Source: Hespellia sp. (GTDB lineage Bacteria > Bacillota > Clostridia > Lachnospirales > Lachnospiraceae). From it: DNA of 36,197 bases. This document shows positions 8,525 to 15,319 of the stretch, one piece after another (the first letter of the stretch is position 1; every line of letters begins with the position of its first letter). The stretch is from contig JAQUVD010000038.1 in NCBI GenBank assembly GCA_028693555.1, forward strand, positions 1-36,197, read 5' to 3'. The translations under genes and the position numbers were made by a program. The notes below the pieces were generated by a model. It saw only the letters and a program-made list of their open reading frames with translations, searched no databases and was not told the DNA's origin.

Positions 8525-8553
8525 AGTATAATAAGATGTTCCTTCCTTTTACA
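8525..8553 (-). promoter_or_regulatory. Possible promoter of the 236-aa gene
   Basis: TGTAAA, 17 nt, TATACT on the minus strand. The -10 is good and the -35 weak. It would give a ~125-nt leader containing the attenuator. Confidence 0.4.
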
Positions 8554-8556
8554 GAA

Positions 8557-8668
8557 AATAAAAAATCCCACACAATAATTGTGCAGGATAATGTAGAACA
8601 ATACCTATTGCTAGGGATTACACTTTTGGATACGACGTAAGCCTTATCTTATATACAAATGATTTTAT
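8557..8668 (-). ncRNA. Candidate small RNA (~112 nt), unknown class
   Basis: A promoter (TTTACT-17-TATAAT, 8675-8703) is followed about 110 nt later by a strong terminator (CCTGCACAA / TTGTGTGGG with two G-T pairs, then a T-rich tail). No reading frame of useful size lies between. Internal sequence can form a CCTA-gcaa-TAGG hairpin. This is the pattern of a free-standing small RNA, or of a prematurely terminated leader for the 236-aa gene. It matches no riboswitch I know. Confidence 0.45.
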
Positions 8669-8674
8669 AGGATT

Positions 8675-8703
8675 ATTATAAGATAATTCAGGGACAAAGT
8701 AAA
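8675..8703 (-). promoter_or_regulatory. Promoter of candidate small RNA
   Basis: TTTACT, 17-nt spacer, consensus TATAAT on the minus strand. No gene starts downstream before a strong terminator. Confidence 0.5.
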
Positions 8704-8931
8704 TATGAATAATTCTAATTTCAGGTGCTACGACTTGTATCTACAGTTTGCTTCAAATATTCCTTTAATTGATTCATATTATCACTACTATTTGTAATGC
8801 AACATTACTATGTTATATTATAAATGTTTATGTTAGATTCATTTCAAACAACAAATGTTTTTTCTAAATGGGAAACCAATATGGTCAAATATGAGATTAA
8901 TTTCTTAAAATTTCTCATATTAAGCTTAACA
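8704..8931. other. A/T-rich gap with weak terminator of yolD-like gene
   Basis: No gene is seen. An inverted repeat AATATGAGA / TCTCATATT at 8888-8921, 10 nt past the stop of the YolD-like gene, is the likely transcript end, although the T run is weak. Confidence 0.4.
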
Positions 8932-9372
8932 TCAAAGCAAATCTTCACCATCTATATCGCAAATATCATCTAGCTTTATCTTTTTATCTACAACCTGAAG
9001 TATACGGGAGATAGGATTATATTTTGCAACCATTCCTGTAAACTGGATATATTCTCCGCCCTCTTTTACGGTATTTTCGCCAGCATCTCTCAGAAAATAA
9101 ACAATAGTAATAATAGGATGCCTGCCTTCGGATAAAATCTGCTCTATCTGATGCAGTCGGTCATCTAGTACTGCTTTTGTTTCCTCTGACAAATCTTTTC
9201 GCGGTACAGTAATCCTTTGTTTTGCAGCTATAGCCTCTTCGTAGCCCTTGAGTGCTGCAAAGGGCGCAAAAATTTTGGCACGATCTGAAGTAGACATAGA
9301 AGGATGTTTTATCTTATCCGATGTTTTTAGCGGATATGACATATCAATGATGTCAGTATATTCGTTCGTCAT
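8932..9372 (-). CDS. YolD-like family protein
   Basis: The segment SMSTSDRAKIFAPFAALKGY followed by EEAI (about residues 26-49) is the YolD-family hallmark, and the 146-aa length is usual. YolD-like proteins are small partners of Y-family polymerases; Bacillus subtilis SP-beta yolD lies beside uvrX and is SOS-induced. Here the gene follows the polymerase with a 12-nt gap and has its own GGAGG site, so the two form an operon. Its biochemical role is unproven; accessory or regulatory function in translesion synthesis is the usual inference. Confidence 0.9.
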   Translation of the reverse strand: MTNEYTDIIDMSYPLKTSDKIKHPSMSTSDRAKIFAPFAALKGYEEAIAAKQRITVPRKDLSEETKAVLDDRLHQIEQILSEGRHPIITIVYFLRDAGENTVKEGGEYIQFTGMVAKYNPISRILQVVDKKIKLDDICDIDGEDLL

Positions 9373-9384
9373 GGGCGTCCTCCT

Positions 9385-10764
9385 TTAGGCTTTGTGACCG
9401 CCAATCTGGTTATTTCGTTCAATTGTTGTTGCTCCTTCTTCGAGATTCATTCCTTTAAGAATCGCATTCTTACCAAACCTCTTTTTTATGCTAAGCATAG
9501 CTTCCTGCAGCTTTCGCTCTTTTTCACGTTCTACCGGATCGGTGAAGATATCAAACTGTTCAAATGCTTCTGGACCAAGGTTGTTCGCATTCAGTGTCAC
9601 ACGCCGAACCATCAGTTCTTTATCTATGATCCGGTCATAGAGCTCTAAAACTGCTGTCATTATTTTTTTTGTGCTACTGCTTCTGGTTCCGAGATTTGCA
9701 GTCCCATGCGCAGACTTTGGTACAGCCCTGCCATAATGATCTATTTTAATGGTCCCCTGATAGTCTCCCGCATCCAAAGAAGAGCGATCATATCCAACGT
9801 GCAGTGTCAAACTATCTGTTGCCAGTCCACGATCCACCAGATCAAGAACCAACAGATCAGTCATCTCCTGGACGATAACTCTTGCTTTTGCTGTATCATA
9901 AGCACATTGCAGCACTTGCCCCGAAGAAATGCTATTGGTCGCGGGCTTATAACTTTTAATCTCAGGAAGTCCACAGGGTTCATACCCCCATGCGTGATCA
10001 ATTAGAATCTCTGCGTCAATTCCCAGCATTTTGTATAAGATATCTTCATTATGCACGGATAGTCTTGCAATATCGCCCATCGTATATATTCCGCTTCTCT
10101 CCAGTCGCCTGGCAATTCCACCTCCGACACGCCAGAAGTCGGTGATGGGACGATGTCCCCAGAGCAGTTCGCGATAGCTTCGCTCATTTAATTCTGCAAT
10201 TCGTACTCCATCCTGATTACCAACGGCATGCTTGGCTACGATGTCCATCGCTATCTTGCACAAATACAGATTGGTTCCTATCCCGGCGGTGGCTGTAATG
10301 CCGATTTTCTCCAGTACATCATGAATCATCTGCGTAGCAAGCTCATGAGCTGTCAGGTGGTATAGTCCCAGGTAGTCTGTCACATCCATAAAGACTTCAT
10401 CGATGCTGTACACATGAATATCCTCAGCACTAATGTATTTTAGATAGGTCTCATAAATCTCAGCTGAAACTTCGATATATTTGGCCATCCTGGGCGGCGC
10501 AATAATATATTCAATTATCTTTCCTGTCTGCTGTTTGATTTCTTCTACTCTTTGCATTACTTCAAATAATCGTGCACGACCTGAAATCCCATATGCTTTA
10601 AGTGATGGGGATACTGCAAGGCAGATCGTCTTTTCCGTCCGGGTTGGATCCGCCACTACAAGATTGGTCGTAAGCGGATTCATGTTTCGTTCGACACATT
10701 CGACGGAAGCATAAAAAGATTTCAAATCAATTGCAATATAAGTTCTGTTCGTCTTTGGAACCAA
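9385..10764 (-). CDS. Y-family DNA polymerase (UmuC/UvrX/DinB-like)
   Basis: Translesion DNA polymerase that copies damaged template, acting in the SOS response. Visible catalytic motifs: IAIDLKSFYASVEC near residue 10 (first metal-binding Asp, steric-gate aromatic) and SIDEVFMD near residue 121 (Asp-Glu pair). A helix-hairpin-helix region (GGGIARRLERSGI) and the little-finger domain follow; 459 aa is longer than DinB and typical of UvrX/UmuC. The start is TTG, preceded by GGAGGA at 7 nt. A TTGACA-17-TCCAAT promoter lies upstream, with a LexA box about 30 bp further up in the shared divergent region, so damage induction is likely. Confidence 0.93.
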   Translation of the reverse strand: MVPKTNRTYIAIDLKSFYASVECVERNMNPLTTNLVVADPTRTEKTICLAVSPSLKAYGISGRARLFEVMQRVEEIKQQTGKIIEYIIAPPRMAKYIEVSAEIYETYLKYISAEDIHVYSIDEVFMDVTDYLGLYHLTAHELATQMIHDVLEKIGITATAGIGTNLYLCKIAMDIVAKHAVGNQDGVRIAELNERSYRELLWGHRPITDFWRVGGGIARRLERSGIYTMGDIARLSVHNEDILYKMLGIDAEILIDHAWGYEPCGLPEIKSYKPATNSISSGQVLQCAYDTAKARVIVQEMTDLLVLDLVDRGLATDSLTLHVGYDRSSLDAGDYQGTIKIDHYGRAVPKSAHGTANLGTRSSSTKKIMTAVLELYDRIIDKELMVRRVTLNANNLGPEAFEQFDIFTDPVEREKERKLQEAMLSIKKRFGKNAILKGMNLEEGATTIERNNQIGGHKA

Positions 10765-10792
10765 AATGTACTCCTCCTATGTTTATCTTGAT

Positions 10793-10821
10793 ATTGGATT
10801 CAATCATCCAGATATTGTCAA
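10793..10821 (-). promoter_or_regulatory. Promoter of the polymerase-yolD operon
   Basis: Consensus TTGACA, 17 nt, TCCAAT (4 of 6) on the minus strand. The LexA box at 10851-10864 is upstream of the -35. Confidence 0.5.
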
Positions 10822-10841
10822 ATATATTTTTCTGAATGGTA

Positions 10842-10870
10842 TTTACAAATCGAACTAATGTTCTTATAAT
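10842..10870 (+). promoter_or_regulatory. SOS promoter with LexA (DinR) box
   Basis: TTTACA (10842-10847), 17 nt, TATAAT (10865-10870). CGAACTAATGTTCT at 10851-10864 matches the Firmicutes LexA consensus CGAAC-N4-GTTCG at all but the last base and fills the spacer, so bound LexA would exclude RNA polymerase. Confidence 0.8.
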
Positions 10871-10919
10871 ATAAATACATTTTACCACACCAAATACGAA
10901 AAAGGAAGGGGAGAACTCA

Positions 10920-11183
10920 ATGGGATCTTTTACCAGTTTTACTTCATTTGATTATCAGCAAATTGTCATTGTTCCGGTAATAGCAAGTTTTACTACAGAT
11001 GGCCATATCACACCGATTTATGTACGAATTGGCGGAGACCCGTACAAGGTGGACTCCTTTTGGATAAAATCGAATTTTAATAAGCAACTGGAATTTCATT
11101 GCCAGATTATAGATCATGGATGCTTGAAGCCGCTGCTGCTTACTTATTATAAAAATGAGGATGTATGGGCCATTCCCAAGTAG
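10920..11183 (+). CDS. Small SOS-controlled protein of unknown function (87 aa)
   Basis: Starts at ATG with GGAAGGGGAG upstream and ends just before its own terminator. The sequence is strand-rich (IVIVPVIASF, ITPIYVRIGG) with one Cys pair far apart and no membrane segment, suggesting a compact beta barrel or sheet. Its promoter has a LexA box between -35 and -10, and it is divergent from the Y-family polymerase, so it should be induced by DNA damage. I do not recognise the family; a role in damage response or polymerase control is inferred from context only. Confidence 0.8.
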   Translation: MGSFTSFTSFDYQQIVIVPVIASFTTDGHITPIYVRIGGDPYKVDSFWIKSNFNKQLEFHCQIIDHGCLKPLLLTYYKNEDVWAIPK

Positions 11184-11190
11184 AAATCAA

Positions 11191-11236
11191 AAAAAGAGGA
11201 GAATCACTCCAACTCCGGAATGGTTCGCCTCTTTTT
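11191..11236 (+). terminator. Terminator of the small SOS gene
   Basis: AAAAAGAGG / CCTCTTTTT closing a longer imperfect stem, with the T run inside the 3' arm; it begins 8 nt after the stop codon. Confidence 0.8.
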
Positions 11237-11308
11237 CGGTTATGTTTTATTCTTCTTTTTTTGAACCGCTGTATGCAATATTCTCCATTACATCACTTGT
11301 GAACTACA

Positions 11309-11398
11309 TCGGCAATTGAATTACCGAGCATCAGATATATATGGCTTCGCCATACAGCTTCTGGGTGCGTCCATAACACCTTTACTGCTACTTTTCAG
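11309..11398 (-). ncRNA. Predicted omega-RNA / right-end hairpins of IS605 element
   Basis: TnpB nucleases are known to use an RNA transcribed from the 3' end of tnpB through the element's right end, with the guide lying in flanking DNA. Here the tnpB stop is followed by a 6-bp hairpin with a 3-nt loop and then CTCGGTAATTCAATTGCCGA, which folds on itself. The RNA probably begins inside tnpB; its 3' limit and guide would lie around 11290-11309. The boundaries are inference. Confidence 0.45.
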
Positions 11399-12655
11399 TT
11401 ACACAGCTACTTTTATTATTTCTGGAGAAGATAGTCCGGATACGGACATTTTCTTTTCCACACCGGATACAGTGTTATATTTTCTCATAATATTGTATGC
11501 GCCAACAACATCTGCATTAAAGACATGAAATTGATCTTTATACAGTCCTCTGTTCTTGCGATTGCTTTTCTCCGCATACTGCTTCGAAACTTTCGGGGCA
11601 TATGGAGAACATTGACTGGTATATTCCTCTGTCTGTTTCTTCAATGCAATTCCATACATTGTAAGCTTATACCCCAGCATAGCACAAATTTTATCATAGG
11701 GTAATGCGTGAAGTTTCTGGTTCGTTATCATTCCAAGGTTTTTATTCCTTCGGATATTTTTGATGTCACCAATGATAACCGTATGAATATGGTTTTCCTC
11801 ACAATAGTCAGCTACTGCCCTTGTCACTTTATGCAGATAATCATGAATACAGTTCTTTTTTTTCTCATATACCCTGCACAGATGGTGAGATGGTTTCGGG
11901 TATTTGATTCCCTTCGCTGCCTGAGCGCGTCCCCACTGATGCTGCAGCCTGGCGATTTCTTTGTCATATTTCTGATTGATTTCCAGATACTTTCTTCCCA
12001 GTATAAAACTCTTCCCTATTGAATCATAACAGGTGAGCAGGTTATGAAGCCCCAGATCAATGGATAGATAATGTCCATTTTCTGACTTTATTTCGGTATC
12101 TTTGATTTCATAAATTATGATAATCTGACACACACCTTTATGATCCGGTGGATATATCTTGATCTGTTTCACGTTATCTGTGCTCTGGAAAACCTTATTT
12201 TCCAGATATAAATATTTTTCACAGATATCATAAGTTTGACAAAGATAATCTTTCAGTTGTTTCGGCAGTGACAGTCGAACCCGGCTGCTCTTTGAATCAT
12301 GCACGATGGCATTCTGCATATAAGTAATTGGCATACCATTCTGTTTAAAACGTGGTGGGTTGGGATTCAAAATCCCCTGACTTTTTACAAGCGCATAAAA
12401 AGATTTCCATGATTTATCCAGAAGCTTGCACACTTCCTGTGCAGTCTGGGACGGCAGGGATTTGAACCATAGGTTATCCTTTAGGCGTGACTTCTGATCA
12501 TACCAGTCCGGATACTTTTCCATTCCAAGTTCTTTGTAATTACGTCGTTCATAATTGCACATGTTCCAGAGCTTATAAGCTGCATAACACATATGACCAA
12601 CGATATTCGATTCTGTAGCATTCAGACGAATGCTTGTCTTGTGGGACAGCAGCAT
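11399..12655 (-). CDS. tnpB: TnpB, IS605 RNA-guided endonuclease family (rearranged active site)
   Basis: The RuvC-like core is visible: SIDLGLHN (Asp near residue 198), VIIGDIKNI (near 293) and NADVVGAYNI (Asp near 385). Canonical TnpB has Glu in the second motif (ViEdL) and four zinc-finger cysteines before the third; here the Glu position is Gly, and the zinc finger is replaced by EEYTSQCSPYAPKVSK with a single Cys. TnpB groups with an alternative glutamate position are known, and the Glu residues of EEYTSQ may substitute. Start ATG with an AAGGGGG site. Length (418 aa) is normal and no frameshift is seen, so it may be an active nuclease of the variant type. Confidence 0.9.
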   Translation of the reverse strand: MLLSHKTSIRLNATESNIVGHMCYAAYKLWNMCNYERRNYKELGMEKYPDWYDQKSRLKDNLWFKSLPSQTAQEVCKLLDKSWKSFYALVKSQGILNPNPPRFKQNGMPITYMQNAIVHDSKSSRVRLSLPKQLKDYLCQTYDICEKYLYLENKVFQSTDNVKQIKIYPPDHKGVCQIIIIYEIKDTEIKSENGHYLSIDLGLHNLLTCYDSIGKSFILGRKYLEINQKYDKEIARLQHQWGRAQAAKGIKYPKPSHHLCRVYEKKKNCIHDYLHKVTRAVADYCEENHIHTVIIGDIKNIRRNKNLGMITNQKLHALPYDKICAMLGYKLTMYGIALKKQTEEYTSQCSPYAPKVSKQYAEKSNRKNRGLYKDQFHVFNADVVGAYNIMRKYNTVSGVEKKMSVSGLSSPEIIKVAV

Positions 12656-12668
12656 TTACTTTTCCCCC

Positions 12669-13079
12669 TTAATAAGATTTACTCTGATGTTCAATGTAAC
12701 GACGTATATTTTCTTCTGATACAGAACCAATTGTTTCCACATAGTATGAATGATTCCATAATTGCCCTTTCCAAAGCTTCTGACGGATCTGTGGGAAATG
12801 TTCAAATAACTTTCGACCAGTAATTCCTTTTAAATATTTCACAATATCTGTAACCGATAATTTGGGTGGTGCCGATATAAAGCAATGGACATGATCGCCT
12901 TCTCCTACTTCAAACAAATGCACGATAAAACCTTTGTCCTTCGCAATCTGTTGAACCAACTCCTTCAAAAAAGATTCCACTTCTGTATTTAAAATCTTTC
13001 TTCTGTATTTCACAGACCATACCACATGGTAATTAATATTGTACACGCATGTGCGTGAATGTATAAGGTTTTCTTTCAT
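12669..13079 (-). CDS. tnpA: TnpA, IS200/IS605 Y1 transposase
   Basis: HUH single-strand transposase. The HUH motif is HVHC within GEGDHVHCFISAPP, and the tyrosine lies in the C-terminal helix (SEENIRRYIEHQ). About 136 residues is normal. The frame is open to 13097, but homologues typically begin at MKENLIHS, here ATG 13079. No ribosome site precedes it; the predicted -10 ends only 7 nt upstream, so the message may be leaderless. Low expression is a known feature of IS200-type transposases. It cuts the element as single-stranded DNA at subterminal hairpins, using its tyrosine. Confidence 0.92.
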   Translation of the reverse strand: MKENLIHSRTCVYNINYHVVWSVKYRRKILNTEVESFLKELVQQIAKDKGFIVHLFEVGEGDHVHCFISAPPKLSVTDIVKYLKGITGRKLFEHFPQIRQKLWKGQLWNHSYYVETIGSVSEENIRRYIEHQSKSY

Positions 13080-13085
13080 ACACAT

Positions 13086-13123
13086 AATATAGCACATTTT
13101 CGCTAGCAGAACAAGTGTTCTGC
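13086..13123 (-). promoter_or_regulatory. tnpA promoter overlapping left-end hairpin
   Basis: TTGTTC, 17 nt, TATATT on the minus strand; the -35 sits inside the 8-bp perfect hairpin at 13106-13123 that is the probable TnpA binding site, so transposase could repress its own gene. Confidence 0.5.
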
Positions 13124-13199
13124 AATAATCTTTGGCTTTTTAATATAAAAAAATAATAAAATCTCTTATTTAATACTTGATTAGAAATATATTAAAATG

Positions 13200-13240
13200 A
13201 AAAAGAGGACTGTTAAGTCCTCCAAGCAACCTATGGTTGC
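13200..13240 (-). terminator. Terminator of HipA-like gene plus small hairpin
   Basis: GAGGAC-TTAACA-GTCCTC followed by five T (minus strand, 13200-13222) is the intrinsic terminator of the HipA-like gene. A second hairpin, GCAAC-catag-GTTGC, lies at 13226-13240 between it and the stop codon. Confidence 0.75.
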
Positions 13241-13246
13241 ACGCTT

Positions 13247-14482
13247 TCATCTCGGCAATTGAATAACCGAGGATTCCCGCTTTATTACCCTAAAATTATC
13301 CACGGGATAATTATTGTGAGGAGAATTTACTATGCCGCTCAGCATTTTCACCCTGTCCTTCAAAGCCTTGCATAGTGCATCACAACGAGCCTCATCAATG
13401 AATAGTGAGCCACGCACCAGTTCTCGTAGTTCCTCCTCGATTCCAGAAAGGCTATTCAAATCCAGCCAGTCAAAAGAACTGACCAGCTTAATCTGCTCTT
13501 CATGGCTACTTTTAAATGGCTTACAACTAATCTTTGCCTTTGTGCCAATCATGGCAGTGGGTTTATCAAACCAAAGCGCAGTGCCACTGTCAAAAAGGGG
13601 AGCAGCTCCCATATAGACCAGCGTTTCTGCATTTCGCACCACACCGAAATTATTCTGATGCCTGTCCTCATTGACGATGAGATAATCCAGTACCATCATG
13701 CGGTCAAGGGATTCTCGAATACCGGGAATGCCCTGTGCCTCACAGCAGTTAAGATAATGCTGATAAACCGACGCATGGTTTTGCTTTTTTATAGTCTGCA
13801 TGATATACCATGCAGAAATCAGATCCGTCTGCGGAGTAATGAAGTCTTCGCACACACTGTAGGGATAATCATTCTCAACCAACAGGGAATACTTGACATG
13901 TGGAATGCCCAGACGTTCCATGATACGACTTGCCAATACCTCATTATAAGGTTCTTGCTGGGTCGCACCACTTCCCCCCTTCATCAAGCAGCGCTTTCCA
14001 TCTATGATCTTCCATTTCTTTTTCAGCCAGCCGTCCGAAGTATTGTCAGGGGACATCAAGCTCATGTGCTCGCTGGATGAACCCTGGCCAAAGAGAATAT
14101 TACCAACATCATCAGAAAACATGTTATCAAAGAAATTAACCTGTGACCAGGAAATCGTAGAATCTAAAGGACAAATCCAGTACTGATCAGAAAGACTAAG
14201 TCCCAGGCATTTTTCAAGCAATTTCTGTGTTGTTGTCAAGTTTAACTCCACCAATGCGCTTTTGATTCCGGCACGACTTGCAGGGATTGCTCGCCCCTTC
14301 CACCATTCATTGAGTGCGCTGCGGTCAATCATAGCCTTTTTAACAGGGATTCCCACGGGTACATGGCGTTCATCCAACACTTGACCGATGGCAGAAATCG
14401 CACAGGATGCCTCATCAAGCTCCATCTCTGCCACTGAAATATTTTTGTGCATTAACATATATTTTTTCTTACTGTCGGTCAT
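13247..14482 (-). CDS. HipA-like serine/threonine kinase
   Basis: Resembles the HipA kinase fold: a glycine-rich segment LMKGGSGATQQEPYNE (about residues 165-180), catalytic loop NEDRHQNNFG (about 275) and metal-binding DSG in APLFDSGTALW (about 297). About 411 residues is within the HipA range. No HipB-like HTH partner gene is adjacent; the gene upstream on the same strand encodes an unrelated 196-aa protein. A GTG at 14491 is possible, but ATG 14482 has GAGGTGA 6 nt upstream. The last codons (VIQLPR) are encoded by a near-copy of the IS605 right-end palindrome, so the native C-terminus may have been altered. Phosphorylation target unknown. Confidence 0.8.
   Translation of the reverse strand: MTDSKKKYMLMHKNISVAEMELDEASCAISAIGQVLDERHVPVGIPVKKAMIDRSALNEWWKGRAIPASRAGIKSALVELNLTTTQKLLEKCLGLSLSDQYWICPLDSTISWSQVNFFDNMFSDDVGNILFGQGSSSEHMSLMSPDNTSDGWLKKKWKIIDGKRCLMKGGSGATQQEPYNEVLASRIMERLGIPHVKYSLLVENDYPYSVCEDFITPQTDLISAWYIMQTIKKQNHASVYQHYLNCCEAQGIPGIRESLDRMMVLDYLIVNEDRHQNNFGVVRNAETLVYMGAAPLFDSGTALWFDKPTAMIGTKAKISCKPFKSSHEEQIKLVSSFDWLDLNSLSGIEEELRELVRGSLFIDEARCDALCKALKDRVKMLSGIVNSPHNNYPVDNFRVIKRESSVIQLPR
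13252..13271. repeat. 20-nt palindromic repeat shared with IS605 right end
   Basis: TCGGCAATTGAATAACCGAG here and TCGGCAATTGAATTACCGAG at 11309-11328 are identical at 19 of 20 positions and in the same orientation, bracketing the IS605 genes. This copy lies inside the 3' coding end of the HipA-like gene. Confidence 0.85.
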
Positions 14483-14531
14483 TGCGCTCACCTCATTTCC
14501 AAAAATCTAATTATAGCAAAGAAAATCTCCA

Positions 14532-15122
14532 CTAAAACTTTTCTCTATACTCAGTATCCAGAATAATTCTATGAAAATCCATAAGATTTTTTTCATTCAT
14601 CATCTTTTCACATAATTTTACCAATGGATTTTTCTTCCATTTCTGTGAAATTCCTTTTTCATTAAAAAAGCGTGCGTAGGAAAATCCTTCAGCTGCAGCA
14701 TCAGAATCAGTAAAGACCGTAGCCATTGCCTCTGCTAATCTGGCTACCGATGAATCACTATACAGTTTTTTTAATTCTGCTGCATCTGCATCTTCATACT
14801 GCATGATATCCGAGGAGAGCATAAGATCATATTTTCTCTCTCCGTCATCTCCATCATAGCAGATATCCCCAAAAATATCGCCTTTTCCAGATTCCAGATT
14901 GATTGTCTCTGTGATGCTGATCTCATACTCCAATCCATTTAGCAAGGTAGTGATTTCAAAGCAATGGGAAGTATTAGCCTCCCTCTCGTCATATTGGGAC
15001 TCATTTAAAAATCCGATTGGATAATATTTCATCTCCAGTAATGGTAATTTGCCGGACATAAGACCATTTGCCAAGCTATCTATTAACATCGTTGTTGTTT
15101 CATCATCTATCTGATCGTACAT
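14532..15122 (-). CDS. Uncharacterised 196-aa acidic protein, partner of HipA-like kinase
   Basis: Not recognised. Acidic (many Asp/Glu, including GDICYDGDDGE), with a beta-rich first half (FEITTLLNGLEYEISITETI) and a helical second half. It has no signal peptide or membrane segment. ATG is preceded by AAGGAG at 9 nt. It lies 49 nt upstream of the HipA-like gene on the same strand with no terminator between, so they are probably co-transcribed. It occupies the place where a HipB antitoxin would be expected but has no obvious helix-turn-helix. It could be a substrate, inhibitor or independent gene. Confidence 0.75.
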   Translation of the reverse strand: MYDQIDDETTTMLIDSLANGLMSGKLPLLEMKYYPIGFLNESQYDEREANTSHCFEITTLLNGLEYEISITETINLESGKGDIFGDICYDGDDGERKYDLMLSSDIMQYEDADAAELKKLYSDSSVARLAEAMATVFTDSDAAAEGFSYARFFNEKGISQKWKKNPLVKLCEKMMNEKNLMDFHRIILDTEYREKF

Positions 15123-15248
15123 ATTATTTATCTCCTTCCAGTGGTATAGGCATTACTATATCATAGTTGCGATATAAAGTCATTATGCCACAATGCATCC
15201 AATTTGCATATTCCCGAATTTAAAATTCGACTGATATTTTTCTGATAG

Positions 15249-15277
15249 TTGAATTTAACTCTAGTCTGCTTTATAAT
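15249..15277 (+). promoter_or_regulatory. Promoter of tyrosine recombinase
   Basis: TTGAAT, 17 nt, consensus TATAAT; start of transcription about 35 nt before the ATG. No LexA box is seen here. Confidence 0.65.
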
Positions 15278-15319
15278 AGAGAAAAGCGAAGTAACAGATG
15301 CGGAACAGGAGCAGAGCCT

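Larger units (their letters stand above)
11309..13123 (-). mobile_element. IS200/IS605-family element (tnpA + tnpB)
   Basis: Contains an HUH Y1 transposase gene and a downstream tnpB on the same strand, 13 nt apart. A perfect hairpin precedes tnpA (GCAGAACA-ag-TGTTCTGC, 13106-13123) and two hairpins follow tnpB (TATGGC-ttc-GCCATA at 11340-11354; the palindrome at 11309-11328). IS605 ends are subterminal hairpins without terminal inverted repeats or target duplication, so the exact boundaries cannot be fixed. The true ends may lie a few tens of bases outside; the left end might reach 13271 if the second copy of the 20-nt palindrome belongs to it. Confidence 0.8.

Noticed and set aside
13502-14080. 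192-codon plus-strand frame
   Set aside because: Lies wholly antisense to the HipA-like kinase gene, has no ribosome site, and its translation is Ile/Leu/Cys-rich in the manner of reverse-strand shadows.
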